Shown here piece by piece: positions 1 to 11,420 of a stretch of 64,000 nt of DNA (positions are counted from its first letter, which is position 1; every line of letters begins with the position of its first letter). The translations under genes and the position numbers were made by a program. The notes beneath the pieces were generated by a model, which saw nothing but the letters and a program-made list of their open reading frames with translations, ran no database searches and was not told where the DNA came from. The stretch covers positions 186,001-250,000 of the forward strand of contig NC_089426.1 of the NCBI RefSeq assembly GCF_013426205.1, written 5' to 3'. Source of the stretch: Metarhizium brunneum (taxonomy: Eukaryota > Ascomycota > Sordariomycetes > Hypocreales > Clavicipitaceae).

Positions 1-307
1 GCTGTTGCCGGCTCAAGCCAGAGTGGTCGGCTCGCCGGTTCCCACACCACCGGCTACAGCAAGTGTTGATGACGGCGAGGGGGAGAAGTTCGACTTGGTC
101 AATACACTCTTCTCCATTATTGCGCGCGAGGTGGGCGTGGAACCAAGCGACTTGGAGGGCGACGTCAACCTGGCGAATTTGGGCATAGACTCCCTCATGG
201 CCATTACCATAATTTCGGTCATGCAGCAGGAAACAGGTGTCGAGTTGCCGGGGACCTTTTTCCTCGACAATGCCACTACGACGGCAGTGATTGCGGCGGT
301 AGGGTAG
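1..307 (+). CDS. Non-reducing polyketide synthase, C-terminal acyl-carrier domain (5' truncated by window edge)
   Basis: The frame is open to the left edge, so this is the tail of a larger gene. The visible ~100 residues are a Pro/Ala-rich linker followed by one acyl-carrier protein domain. The phosphopantetheine attachment site is the Ser of the motif GIDSLMAITI, and the following ELPGTFFLD resembles carrier domains of fungal non-reducing PKSs. The stop comes only about 35 residues after that Ser, so no thioesterase, methyltransferase or reductase domain follows the carrier. Product release would need a separate enzyme. The next 4 kb shows no tailoring genes, so the rest of any biosynthetic cluster lies to the left, outside the window. 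The domain is certain; the non-reducing class is inferred from the carrier motif alone. Confidence 0.9.
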   Translation, partial: LLPAQARVVGSPVPTPPATASVDDGEGEKFDLVNTLFSIIAREVGVEPSDLEGDVNLANLGIDSLMAITIISVMQQETGVELPGTFFLDNATTTAVIAAVG

Positions 308-3300
308 CTTAGTGTCTAGTCAGAGATGACGATGGCGAAGATGGTCATCTTGCCCGTTAGTGGTGAACTGGAGCTTGAAAGAGGTGCGAGTGTGCTTGGC
401 CTTTGAAGCTGGCCGAGACTGCCGGGTCAGCGTGGACGGTGAAGTGAGAAGTACTCGACATGGTTGTTTTGTTTAAAGTGTTTTATCGAAAGTTTTGGCT
501 CTATTTAGTAATGGCATATAGGATAAGGAGTTGTGCAATAGTGTAAAGATGATAGAGTTGTTCCGAACTCGGCCAAGGAAAGCACCTAATATTGAACTAG
601 ACAGACCTGTTAGGCGTAGTTATTTGATTTATTGCTCGTAGATGAGCAGCCGCCGTGCGTCTTGAAACTCGATATGAAATCTCAGATACTCAAGGTTATT
701 AATAATAGCAAGTCGGCTCCTGACACGTAGTTGAATTGTACATTGATCCCCACAGCACAAGTTCCCAGGTCTTTTTGGCACATCTTGATATTTCTGTCAA
801 ATTTCCATCTGATAAATAGCAAGAATTGCCTTTAGACGGGCATCGCAGCATGACACTCGACCATCGACTTATATGCGCCCGTTTATCGCTGTCTTACCTA
901 AAAGCTAAGGCTATCTAGTAAAGCAATTGTGGACTGTCCGATTTTACCTGTTTATTAGCTAATACTTTGCTATGTAAAGTTTTATTACAGCTTAGGTCTT
1001 TTTACAATTTGGTTAGATAAAACTTGCGAAATTACTCAGGCTTCCAGTAGGTTTTAAATTTAAGAATAATTTCTTTTCACTGATTCTAGTCCCCCTTTAA
1101 AGGTTTCGGGTAAATAAATGTCACGATTTCTCAGCTATAAATCGTATTAAATATTGGACTAGTCCTAGATTGAAGCTTTCTAGCTAGAGAGTTTATGTTC
1201 ATTTTGTAGGCATCGTAGATTATCAATTGAGCCATTCAATGGGGAGTTTATTTGTGTTGAACTTAACAGGTTCAATTGGACCTGTGGCGCGAGGCGTTAT
1301 AAAGCTTTCCCAGTCTTTTTAGTAATGCTCATCAAATGTAATTCTTTCCGTTATCATTGAAGCTGGCTTTTAGCCGCACTTTAATAACAACCTTTAAAAT
1401 ACTTGTTACTTTGTCCCAAAAGTACAATTCACTCGTTGAATTACAACTACTGTGACAAGGGCCTAGCTACACATATTCCGCACGGCGTATTCACCCGATT
1501 AGTTCTTTTTCTTTATTGTCATAGCATTAAATATCTACCAGACATATGCAACGATTCTATTGCCACTCTTAGTCCGGGGGGTGAGACTTTGCCCCTCACA
1601 AACTGCCGAGTTTCAGGTTTAGACTATGAACAGACGACCCACTTGCGCCCGAGGTTGGGAGGGTGGCCATGATCGACGTCGACAGAGGTCCGTTCGTATC
1701 TATGTTGGAATCTCTGTTTCTATTACTAGATGCATGGTAGATTACAATCCTCCCAGCAAGATATCAAACTCAACCGTGCGTCATGTTTTGCGTTACGCCA
1801 ACCGGTTATCATGTATCCCGTATCATTCCCGGAAATTGCCACTATTTGAGTGGGGGGTCATATGATACGATTAATTGACCCAGGTGCCCCTTTGAAACCT
1901 CAACCCTAACCCTTCTCTGGCGTTGTGTCAATTGCATCAACCCATCCTCGAGACCCGACACCACAATCCAGGGTGGGCGTGTCTCGACCGAAAGATGAAG
2001 ACGGCGATTTCCAACTGGATAGCGATGAGCCATTGGATTCAGCTACCGTGGGCTACCTCCTCAACCACTTGTTTCTCAACGTTGGAAATCTCTTGGCGGG
2101 CATAGCATTCTATGCGAAGGGTTTTGGGGTGCGAAACACGTTCACCACCCAGGTTATCAACCATTACTCTCTCTCTTACATTGCTCATAGCCATGGAGAA
2201 GGCTTTCTGCACCAAGGCCATGCTGCCGGGCAAAATCACTCCGGTGACGCGACTGTAGCGCATAATGCGAGGGAGCTTGTGGAAGGAAGTCTCTTGGCCA
2301 CATACAACCATTCTCATGAGCCCATGTCTAGTTCGCATAAGCAGCAAAGTCATGTACAGCAACGATGCTTCGAAAAAGTAGCCAGACAATAAAAGAAATT
2401 TACATGAAGATGTCGTACTCGCCTACGGGTTTCGCCGTGCCTGGTTCACCGCTGTCACACAGTTACACGAGGGCTACAATCATGGGATCTAGGGTAGGAA
2501 ACGCCCACCGATTTCTAGTATTTAGAAAGATCTTTGGTCGACCAGGCCTTGAGGAAAACTAAGGAACTGTAATACTCAAGACTCTTATTGGGTGAATTAA
2601 GTTATTACTCCAAGCCCTCACTGAGCGCTTGTTACAGACCAAGACGTTTGCCTGAGACTAGGTGCGGGTTTCTTGTGACCAGGGCTCAAGGAGAGCTTGG
2701 AGTCAATAGCCTCATTTATCTAGTAATAGTCTTTAGTGTCAAACTTCCTTTGCTTTCTTAGAGCCTGGCCGGACTAAAAGGCTTTATAAATACAAGAAAT
2801 AAGTGTGCCTTTTGGCCTCGTCCAGTAATCGTAGCCCTTGTGTAGCTGTGTGACATTGGGCCATTTCCGTGTCACATCCGCCGTATAAAGGAAAGATTCA
2901 GCATTGTGACCTGCACAGAGACCAACCAATTCATACGTCGCTGCCTTGGCAGAACATCTCCAAGCTCTTCTTATCCTTGACTTCGGAGGAAGGCGAATCT
3001 ATGGCGGGCCCGCTCATGGTGACAAATGCGGTACAAATTCAAGCCGACACTAAAATATATCGGCAACCACTAGACAGCTCGTATCACAAGGTGCAATTAT
3101 TATTATGAAAGACTAAGATATTATTGAATATCAAGTTTTGTACAAGGTCCTTGTTCTTGCATAGTTGTTCACCCCCATGCTTTACGAGATCGCCCACCTG
3201 TTCCTGTACCGCACGGAGATAAAGGCGGGCAGCATCGGATACTCCAGTTCCAGCCTAGTTTTTAATTCCGAAGTCTAAACTTTAGATGGTCTCATTCTCA

Positions 3301-4418
3301 ACTTTAAATTACTGTTTCCTATTACAGCCAAGAAGCCGCGGGCAGGTCTCAACAACGGCAAGGTCAACTTGACTCCAACGAACCAGACAGCAACATGAAG
3401 GGATAAACGACGCTAGGCCAGGCTAGGCTAGTCTAACTGGCATTCAACTTTAGCAAGTCTGGTAGAATCAAGTCGGCGTAGCATGTCTGGTTGGAGAGGC
3501 TGGGCCTTGTGGAATGCCTTTGCTACGACCAGTTGACGTCATTCTAGTCTCTGCAGCTGACAGGTCAACTGCAGACGTGACTAACCATGGCCAAGTGTCA
3601 ACTGGTACATATAGTTGTATATCGTAGTTCCGTTATATTCCCAGGTCAATGTGGAGCTCCCCCGCATGGGTTAAGCATCTTCCATCGTGAAACGGATCCG
3701 TGGACGGCTATTCCCAGCCAAGTTTAGTTTGAGAGAATCGCCTTACGAAAGAAGTGTATCGCGAGTTCACCTTCTTTTTCGCTACATGTGAACTCATGCC
3801 ACGCTCCACTCGCAATCCTTCGCGCTAACCTAGCTTGGTGCGTATTTTTCATGCAAAGTTTGTGAGACCACGCTCTTGAGTAAACTTTATTATGCATAGG
3901 TTTGAGGGGTTCGACGAATGCGGTCGGCTGACGTTACACTCGCGGCCGAAGTAGGGCAAGTTTATGCTAATAAAGCCTGTAGCTATATACACGCTGGGCC
4001 GCAAGCGATTTGATTTTTCGCAGAATATGAGAGAAAGACGGTACGGGCAACAAGAATGAATTGACCATGATAAACCGGGTCAGAAAAGAGTAACAAATTA
4101 CCTTGACCCTACTAGACTCATACCCCGGTCTCGACCCAAGTAAAGAAGTGGGGTGTCGCGTGAGCAAGTGGGCTTATGTGTCATGTTTTCCATGATTTCC
4201 TTTTGCATAAGCTTGTTTTCAAGTTTACAAAAGCTTATCTTGCTATGACAAAGTCTGACAAATGGTATGCGCTTCTGCCTTGAAAAGCTACAAGTACAAT
4301 CGACAAAGACTGCTAGAGCTATTGTATATAAAAACGACTTCGTTTCCGCTTGACAACATCAAATCTCAACATCAACCAGCTCATTGTCCCCAACTAAGCC
4401 GACTCTTCACAATTCACA
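308..4418. other. AT-rich gene-poor stretch
   Basis: No gene could be supported here. 500-1500 and 2550-3400 are AT-rich with many stops in all frames. The longest open stretches (1925-2392 on plus, 2039-2389 on minus) overlap each other on opposite strands and match no family I recognise. One copy of a dispersed relic repeat lies at about 2676-2970. The composition fits decayed repeat DNA, perhaps mutated by RIP, but this is inference. Confidence 0.5.
2676..2970 (+). repeat. Dispersed relic repeat, copy A
   Basis: This stretch matches 50245-50485 in the same orientation. Shared blocks in the same order include 'ttggag..aatag', 'agtcttt', 'aaatacaagaa', 'gcccttgt' and 'ggccatttccgtgt'. The copies are diverged, with small gaps, and neither encodes anything recognisable. 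It is likely an old transposon or duplicated relic; its ends could not be defined by eye. Confidence 0.6.
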
Positions 4419-5165
4419 ATGCCTGCCGAATACAAACGACTCAACGCGGAAGACTGTGTCTTTCTGTTTGTGGACCACCAGGTAGGGAGACTTCTCTCGT
4501 CTTGAGTACGGCGCTTACTTTTTTTGGCAATCTGCATAGTCCGGCCTCATCCAGTTGGTCCGCGATTTTGACCCTCACGAATTCCACACCAATGTTATTG
4601 CACTGGCTAGGGTCGCCAGCTACTTCAAGGCCCCGTCTATTATCACAACGTCGTTTGAGACCGGACCCAACGGGCCTATTGCCAAGGAGCTCCCCGACAT
4701 GCTTCCCGACGCCCCGGTGATTCGGCGCCCCGGTCAAATCAATGCCATGGACAATGAGGACTTTGCCAATGCGGTCAAGGCAACGGGCAAGAAGCAGATT
4801 GTTATCAGGTATACAGTCAACAACGCCCGCGGAACATGATTGCAAAGCATCTAACGTCTCGCAGTGGTGTTCTGACGGAAGTTTGCGTCGCCTTCCCTGC
4901 CCTTAGCTTGATTGAGCAAGGATACGACGTCTTTGTCGTTACAGATGCATCCGGCACCTTTGCCGAGCACACGAGGGAAGCCGCCCATAAACGAATGGCT
5001 CAGGCTGGCTGCCAGTTGCTTAACTGGGCAGCTGTTGCTGCAGAACTTCATAGAGACTGGCGCCGGGACATTGAGGGTTTTGGAGCTATTTGGCGCGATC
5101 ACATCCCCGCTTACTGGTGCTTAATGCAGAGTTACGAGTCTGCTGGCAAGAACAATGCCAAATAG
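4419..5165 (+). CDS. Isochorismatase-superfamily cysteine hydrolase, YcaC-like
   Basis: Three exons: 4419-4481, 4540-4808 and 4865-5165, giving 210 residues, about the length of bacterial YcaC (~208). The catalytic triad of the superfamily is visible: Asp19 in FLFVDHQ, a Lys in the ATGKKQIVI strand and the Cys of GVLTEVCVAFPAL. The splice between the last two elements falls inside the conserved ISG turn, which supports the model. Blocks such as TSFETGPNGP, DNEDF and ELHRDWR are what I associate with the YcaC branch rather than nicotinamidases, so the substrate is unknown; the family hydrolyses amides or similar bonds through a Cys thioester intermediate. It is probably cytosolic, with no signal peptide. 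The nearest relatives of this branch are mostly bacterial, so ancient horizontal transfer is possible, but the two introns show it is domesticated. Confidence 0.9.
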
Positions 5166-6953
5166 ATCGTGTTGGACGTGGAGGGCATTATATGAGCTTG
5201 GCTAGTTAGGGTCCAGACGTCTATATAGTCGTCTGACGACTCGTAAAAGGAGGGAGAGGAGATAACATGTTGCTTCGGTTGAATGTCAGCTCTAGTCCCC
5301 CGAATACACTAGTTGATATAAGTTGTATCAGGGACTCTTTCTCTAGCTGAAAACGCATGGAGAGCTTTCACAAGCGTTGGTGACTTGATGTAATTCATAA
5401 TCTACATGAAACAGGGGTCAAGTAGGTGCGCTCATGACAGAACCCAGTTTTTGCCATGAAGTTTATCTCTCCACCCATCGACTGGTGATGCTATGGCCTC
5501 GCAGCGTACAGGATCAGCACTGGTGTGTTGGGCAAGAAAAATTTGAAGGATAGCTGCGCCTTGCCTGCGGCGTCTCAGAAGGAGGTTTGGAGAGCTCAGT
5601 GCATGTATGTCAGACTGGAGCACCAATGCGACTTCCAAAATTTGAACGCATCCCGCCTGCCACGCTTCGTCTCCGTTTCTTAAGAGGAACGTGATCGCCG
5701 ACCGGGACGTTCTAAGCACCCAAAGTGAGATTCTTTATCCGGAAGATTCTATATTCCGAGGTATCATCGGAGCATCATGTCAAAGAGAGACTTGGTGTTC
5801 AAAGAGCCCAGACACCACGGTTGGAACATAGGTCTATTAGCAGGGCTTTGACGCAAGGTTTACTATCTTCCCTTTGAGAGATGCAAGGTGATGTTGCCAA
5901 CTGAACAAACGGCTTCACGCCACTGCAGTACTAAAAATAACCGTCTGTCATCTCCATGGGTCTTTATAGTATCCTAAGCACGTTGCAGTTCCCATGGGCG
6001 GAAGGCAAAATGCCAATATTCCTTGATTTGGGTGGTCTTTCGTTGTGGGTATCCAGACCCCTCATCTATCTTGTGTGGTAACTCGAAGCCAAGGCACATG
6101 GTCGATTTGGATGAGAACAAACATGTGAACCATGACAGCTCGTGCTGTTTGCCGCCATGGCTCCCGCGGTGCAAAAGTCAATACATTTATTCGGCGTTGT
6201 GGGGACTCATTCCGCCGGTCAACGACATGTCCACCTGCCCATCTTTTCAGCATACGGAGTGCAATCTGTAACAATGAACATCGAGCAATGCAACTACGAA
6301 ACTGCATTCCAGCAAAGAAACACTTGATAGCAAACTCCCAGCCGCGGATGGATGACTGGACGAATGAATTGATTCTTCGGGTTCCAGTTGGCATTCTGTG
6401 CAAGGCCAAGTGTCTGAGCAACGCCGTGTGAACTGAAGACGCAAGTTCGTCAACTCATCCACTCCATCAACGCGGGGCAGACATGGCATCAACTCGCGCC
6501 AATATGAGCCCCTCAAGGGCTTTGCCGGCAAAAACTCTGGGGACATCTGGACTATTCGTGCATTTGGCACATGTCAACAGGCCGTCTGTACTCTGCTAGA
6601 CGCTGTCGTTAGCTTCGCGTCTAAACGTCCCTAGTCCGAGACCCGGGCCAGACGTGGCGCCATCACCGGATTGTGGTTGGTACGGGGTCAGCACTACCGT
6701 GCGCACGGTATTTGGCATGGATCTCTTAGCAAAGTCAGATGCCGTGAGCCATGATCAAAAGCATGTTAGACCAAGACATGATGAAACCTTGTCAATCAAC
6801 CATGATTCATCTCATTTAAGAAAGCAGGACGTGTTGGAGTCCCTTCTCTACCCCAAACCTCCCATTCACCCGCCCGTCCGCATTTGTCCATGTCGCCGGC
6901 ATTCACAGCCCATTGGGGTTGATGCCGTGGGAAGGCGATAATCAATTGGCACA
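5166..6953. other. Intergenic, no gene supported
   Basis: Several open stretches of 60-120 codons overlap on both strands between 5970 and 6570, but none has a recognisable domain, a convincing start context or splice-linked partners. The last ~300 bases are the presumed promoter of the rhodopsin-domain gene. Confidence 0.5.
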
Positions 6954-8447
6954 ATGGCCGCGACGCCATTCCAGGTCGAAGCCTGGACGGAGTACGCCAT
7001 CGGCATGACTGTTCTGCTCAGTCGGATTGCCTACAGGATACATCTCGTGGGATGGAACTGGCATGGGGATGACTACTTCGCCCTTGCGGCCGCCATTTTC
7101 TTCACAGTACGACACCGCGCTTGAATGTCTAGCATTTCATGGTTCTATTGCTGACGCCTCGGCTGCCCAGGGGGAAACGGCCATGCTTGAGATGATAGGT
7201 GGGCTGTCCAACATTGTCATCAACTCTTCTGATCCCTAGTCTAAGTCTCGGTTCTAATTAGGAAAATGGGGATCTATTGTGGGCATGACCGACGACAAGG
7301 CCCTGTCCCTAACACACGCAGAGAAGGAACGCATCGTCAAGGGCTCCAAAGCCGACATGGCCGGATGGTGTCTCTACATCACGCTCATATGGTGCCTGAA
7401 AGCGTGCATGCTCTTCTTCTACCGCAGGCTTACGTGGGTGATGCAGCCCCTTTTGTTGTCGAGTCTTTGTATGGGCTGACCACGGGCTGGCACTGGCCAT
7501 GTAGACTGGAAACTCGGCAGAGACGCCTCGTCATTATAGCTGCCGTTGCTTGCGTCTTCTCCTATATGGCTACGATTGGAGTCGTTCTGCTACGGTGCCT
7601 GCCGTTTCACAAAAACTGGCAAATCTACCCATATCCCGGTGGTAAGACGAATTCCCCGGTATGAGGTGGGTGTCACGTTCATTTCTAACAGCCGGCCCAG
7701 ACCATTGTGGCAGTCCGAATCAAATATTTTTCACCTTGGTCGCGACGAATGTGTCGTGAGTCATCGTCACCAAACATATGCGTGCATCTTCAAGCTATGG
7801 CTGATACATACCTAGCACGGATTTACTCATCCTGTACATCCCGCTACCACTCCTGTGGATTGTGCGACTTCCATGGTCCAAGTAAGACACTGTTCCCGTT
7901 AATCAAAAACCACTCACTTATACAATTAGGAAACTGGTCTATGGGCTTTGGCTCACGACCGGTATGTTTGTCATTATTGCAAGTCTCTTGCGATGCGTCT
8001 TGTCTATAAAGGATGCAACCAAGGTAGACGTTTCAACCATATGGGCAATTCGCGAAACAGTAAGATGCCAGGGCCTGTGCTACGCTTTTGAACCACGGCA
8101 AATGGCTAATATTTACTGTTTTGCAGTTTGTGGGCATCATATCTGTCAACGCGCCGATATTAGGACCGTGGATTATCAGGAAATGCACAAACATGGTCCA
8201 CAGCATATCTTCCAAGGACCAGTCCAAGAGCGACGTCGGGAACCGGGGGGTTTCCATAGTCACCATTGGTCGCCAAAACCACCGGCTTGAGCGACGGAAT
8301 TGGGGTGGCCAGAAACACGAACCTCCGGGCTGGACGACAATCAACGACAGTGAGGAGTACATTATGGATAATCCGGTACAACAGTACAACAGCAACGGAG
8401 CACCGTCTTCTCATGCTACGTCTTTGGCTGCATTTCAACAAGTCTGA
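6954..8447 (+). CDS. Fungal rhodopsin-domain (SAT4/PTH11-type) seven-helix membrane protein
   Basis: Eight exons were assembled: 6954-7106, 7171-7198, 7262-7433, 7505-7641, 7692-7755, 7816-7881, 7930-8059 and 8127-8447, giving 356 residues. Every junction is GT-AG and frame-consistent. The protein begins with a short lumenal segment and the family hallmark WNWHGDDYF after helix 1. Further family features are a KADMAGWCLYI...MLFFYRRLT helix, a Cys in the loop after PYPG, a TDLLILYIPLPLLW helix, KKLVYGLWLTTGMFV and WAIRET...GIISVNAPILGP. The last ~100 residues are a hydrophilic cytosolic tail. The family is found only in fungi; some members act as GPCR-like sensors, most are uncharacterised. 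The 28-nt second exon is unusually short. It converges on the downstream amidase. Confidence 0.88.
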
Positions 8448-8795
8448 AATGGTTCGACTCGGAGTTTGGTCATGGTTTGGCTCATCTTGGCGGTGTTTTG
8501 AACCGCAAATCTCGGGGGCGTTTGGCGGCAATGGATGATACCACTTTTGTTGTGCAACGGCTAGTTTCAACTAGACAGCAATGTTTGTGATCAAGATGCT
8601 TCTCAAATTCACGCGCCCAACCACACTGACCTTGCGTTGACACGTCTGACGAATCGCCCTTAGTTGTTACCCTGACAGCTAAAACCATGTGCCACATCTA
8701 GTAGTTCCCACGACGCAGCACGCTCTTGACTGAACTAGCATTACATTTGGGACAAAGGGGGGGCTCGGATAACGAAGCGTCAGGGGAAATCATTC

Positions 8796-10271
8796 TCAGG
8801 CCCAGGGCTCCGGACCGGGTAAGCAGCCAAGCACTTTTTCCATCGCAAGGCCCAAGCTAAGAAGTCTATCGTCGCTGCCCAGAGGGCCGTCAATCTCGAT
8901 GCCAACCGGCAAGCCGTCGGCTGTCTTTCCCACGGGTATGCTCAAGCCCGGTATTCCCGCATTACTTGCCGGCGCCGTGTTTCTAGTGTAAGCAGCAAAG
9001 GCTTCCATTTGGGGTCCACCGTTGATAGACACGTTCCCGGAGCCATGTATGATGTCTATGGGCGTGGCGGGGAGAATGGTAGTCGGGAACAGGATGGCAT
9101 CAACCCGGTGTTGCCGGAAGTAGTCTGCGTACAGCTTCTGGAGAGCCGGGCGTCGAACCGCCATGACTTGACGGTACTCATGTCCAAAGTCACCGTTTAT
9201 TATGGAGCCGAAAATAGGTTTCACGTCTGGGCTTGAGATGCCGTCGAAAATATCCTCTAGGCGTACGCCGTCGATGCCCGAGCCTGACAGATACGCCGGG
9301 ATATCAGTACGCGCCTCATGCAACGAGATGGGAGGCCCGACAGTGCTATCCAGCTCGAGCAAGTCGGGTATGTCGTCCCGAACTAGTTCAATCCCCGCGT
9401 CTTGGAGCACATGCTGTGCGCGCAGCACCATCTTCTCCAACTCCTTGTTCAGTCCCGCCCAAAGCACAGGCGGGATGCCTAGCCGGACGCCACGGAGCTG
9501 CGCGGGCTTTGCTCGCGGCCGTCCAGATATAATGGAATCCAACAGGGCGACGTCGGCCACGCTGCGGCCCATGGGTCCAACCGTGTCTCGAGTGTGGCTG
9601 ATTGGGAGGACGCCATGGTCGTCGTGATAGCGACGCTGCTCACCACCATCACCAACGGACGGCCGGTAACCCGCAATTCCAGTCAAAGCCGCGGGGATGC
9701 GCGAAGAGCCTCCGGTATCTGTACCCAAACCACAGGTTACAACGCGAGAAGCGATGGCGGCCGCCGTCCCTCCCGATGAGCCACCTGGGATCATGTCCAT
9801 GGCATAAGGGTTGCGTACTGGCCCGGCAAATGTCGACAGATTGGTGCTCGTGACGCCAAATGCGAGCTCGTGCAAGTTTGTTTTGCCAATGACAATGGCA
9901 CCGGCCGCCGTCAGCCTCTCCAGGCTCGGTGCCGTGTTGGACGGACACGCGGTGAGAAGAGCATTCGTACCGCCAGTATTTGGGAAGCCAGCCATGTTGA
10001 TGTTGTCTTTTACGACAATAGCCAAGCCCGCCAATGGAGGCAGAGGCTCCCCCTTCGCAATGACAGCGTCTATTTTATCTGCAGCGGCCAATGCCTGGTC
10101 GGGCAACAGGTTAATGAAGGCATTCAACGACTTTGCCCTCTCGGCACGGCCGAGGACCTCCGAGATGTGCTCGCGAACAGTCACTTTGTGATGGCGAAGC
10201 GCCAAAATCGTATCGTCGGCAGACCAGCCAGAGAAATCACCCTCGCGGGCTTCCGAAGTCACGGTACTCAT
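8796..10271 (-). CDS. Amidase-signature family hydrolase
   Basis: A single-exon 491-residue protein, normal for the family. The Ser-cisSer-Lys triad is complete: Lys88 in the VVKDN strand, cis-Ser165 in GGSSGGTAAA and nucleophile Ser189 in GTDTGGSSRIP. The C-terminal block with PGLSIPVGKTADGLPVG is also typical. The enzyme cleaves amide bonds; the general layout resembles indoleacetamide and mandelamide hydrolases, but the substrate cannot be read from the sequence. There is no signal peptide, so it is likely cytosolic. It is transcribed toward the rhodopsin-domain gene, with about 350 bp between the two stops. Confidence 0.93.
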   Translation of the reverse strand: MSTVTSEAREGDFSGWSADDTILALRHHKVTVREHISEVLGRAERAKSLNAFINLLPDQALAAADKIDAVIAKGEPLPPLAGLAIVVKDNINMAGFPNTGGTNALLTACPSNTAPSLERLTAAGAIVIGKTNLHELAFGVTSTNLSTFAGPVRNPYAMDMIPGGSSGGTAAAIASRVVTCGLGTDTGGSSRIPAALTGIAGYRPSVGDGGEQRRYHDDHGVLPISHTRDTVGPMGRSVADVALLDSIISGRPRAKPAQLRGVRLGIPPVLWAGLNKELEKMVLRAQHVLQDAGIELVRDDIPDLLELDSTVGPPISLHEARTDIPAYLSGSGIDGVRLEDIFDGISSPDVKPIFGSIINGDFGHEYRQVMAVRRPALQKLYADYFRQHRVDAILFPTTILPATPIDIIHGSGNVSINGGPQMEAFAAYTRNTAPASNAGIPGLSIPVGKTADGLPVGIEIDGPLGSDDRLLSLGLAMEKVLGCLPGPEPWA

Positions 10272-10349
10272 TGTATAGAGCTGGATAGCATCAACAGAGG
10301 CAGAGTAAATGGCCGAGAGGGGATGGAAAATCTAAAGTCTCATGACGAA

Positions 10350-10630
10350 TCAGTCTAGGAGAGAGTCGGGGACGGCATGCAATGTGGGAGCCGACTTGAA
10401 TGGCTCAACGGCCAGTCCCGATCCGAACGATGCTCCCGGCAGGTAGAACATTGAAAGCATTGACCAGATGGCACAGGGAGCTGCATTATGTAACGTCGGG
10501 CCAACTGCATGTGGCAAGAAGCAGTGAGAGCGGGATATGATATGGCGAGCCGAAACAGCCCAGGTGCCGTCCAACATGTCTGGTGGCACCAGACTCGACT
10601 TGACTCCATTAAGCCACATGCAGGAGTCAA
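10350..10630 (-). pseudogene. Possible remnant of an MFS transporter
   Basis: On the minus strand one frame reads MFYLPGASFGSG and the overlapping second frame then reads SDRDWPLS. Together these recall the MFYLPGSIIGS...SDKLGP loop of the intact permease at 16868-18599, with a frameshift between the two halves. The match is only about 25 residues, there is no upstream start or flanking helix, and composition is ordinary. It could be chance; I list it as a decayed fragment with low confidence. Confidence 0.3.
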
Positions 10631-10741
10631 TACTTTAAACAGTAGCCTACATATGTACCTGTCCCCCGCCTACAATCAATCTAAGTTAATAAAGACCATC
10701 GGGGCAAGGTTTCAACTACCGACTAGCTGAAACAAGTAAAC

Positions 10742-10836
10742 CACGTGACAAAAAACACCGACGTAATCAATTACGTCACATGCAATATCTTACAAAATAA
10801 TATAAATCTCACGTGCATTCTGTATAAATCTCACGT
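10742..10836. promoter_or_regulatory. Cluster of CACGTG, CRE-like palindrome and direct repeat
   Basis: Within 95 bases there are two CACGTG hexamers (10742-10747, 10810-10815), an 18-base palindrome with arms GACGTAAT/ATTACGTC (10760-10777) and a perfect 14-base direct repeat 'tataaatctcacgt' at 10801-10814 and 10823-10836. CACGTG is the core site of bHLH factors and the palindrome is CRE/ATF-like. No start codon of a convincing gene lies within 300 bases on either side, so the target is unclear. Confidence 0.45.
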
Positions 10837-11028
10837 ATTAAACGTCTATTCCAGCAGTTCACCTGCAGGATCCATCTACGCCAACAATTCGGAACGTAAC
10901 AACTTGATCCGCATTGTGCATCAAGACAGTGTAGCCAGATACAGTTGATATTCAAGCTGAAGCACAAAAATGCACGAACCATTTCTTTGCGAACTTGCAA
11001 AGTAGAATTATAAGGACGCGTTTATCAT

Positions 11029-11367
11029 TTATAAAGGAGAAAACCTATGAAGCAGAATCGTTGTGGTTGGCTGTACTGCTGCAAGTGGATTGAAAAACTG
11101 AATGGAATGCTCCTCTAAATTTACGGAGCTGGTCACATCATTGTTTTCCTCGTTGAAGTCGATTACGTGAAACTCATGCTTCTTTTTCCTCCCAATCGAC
11201 TGATAATTAATGGACATGCGAGTTATTTTTGCGATACCGTCTTCTGCATCAGACCCAAGACTTTTGGCCTGGCGTCTCATGCTGGCTTCCTGGCCTGGCA
11301 GCGGGGTTGCATCGGCTTCAGTATACACATATAAAACAATTAAGGCTAATGTTTCGCTCAACACCAT
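11029..11367 (-). CDS. Doubtful small protein, unrecognised
   Basis: An open frame of 112 codons. It starts with a short hydrophobic stretch (LALIVLYVYTEADA) that could be a weak signal peptide, followed by a charged, low-cysteine region. No family is recognised. An open stretch just upstream on the same strand (11482-11703) might be a first exon joined across the TG microsatellite, but no splice pair is compelling. It could be spurious. Confidence 0.22.
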   Translation of the reverse strand: MVLSETLALIVLYVYTEADATPLPGQEASMRRQAKSLGSDAEDGIAKITRMSINYQSIGRKKKHEFHVIDFNEENNDVTSSVNLEEHSIQFFNPLAAVQPTTTILLHRFSPL

Positions 11368-11389
11368 AGAATTAAGAAGAATTATACGC

Positions 11390-11390
<1 letters not shown>

Positions 11391-11419
<29 letters not shown>
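11391..11419. repeat. (TG)n microsatellite
   Basis: Fourteen uninterrupted TG units, read directly. It separates two doubtful open stretches on the minus strand. Confidence 0.97.

Positions 11420-11420
<1 letters not shown>

Noticed and set aside
2039..2389. 116-codon minus-strand open frame overlapping a 155-codon plus-strand one
   Set aside because: No recognisable motif, mutual overlap and AT-rich decayed surroundings; no splice partners.
5974..6570. Several overlapping open frames of 70-120 codons on both strands
   Set aside because: They shadow one another, show no domain and have no promoter or splice context.
9602..10358. Plus-strand open frames opposite the amidase
   Set aside because: Antisense shadows of a GC-rich coding sequence.
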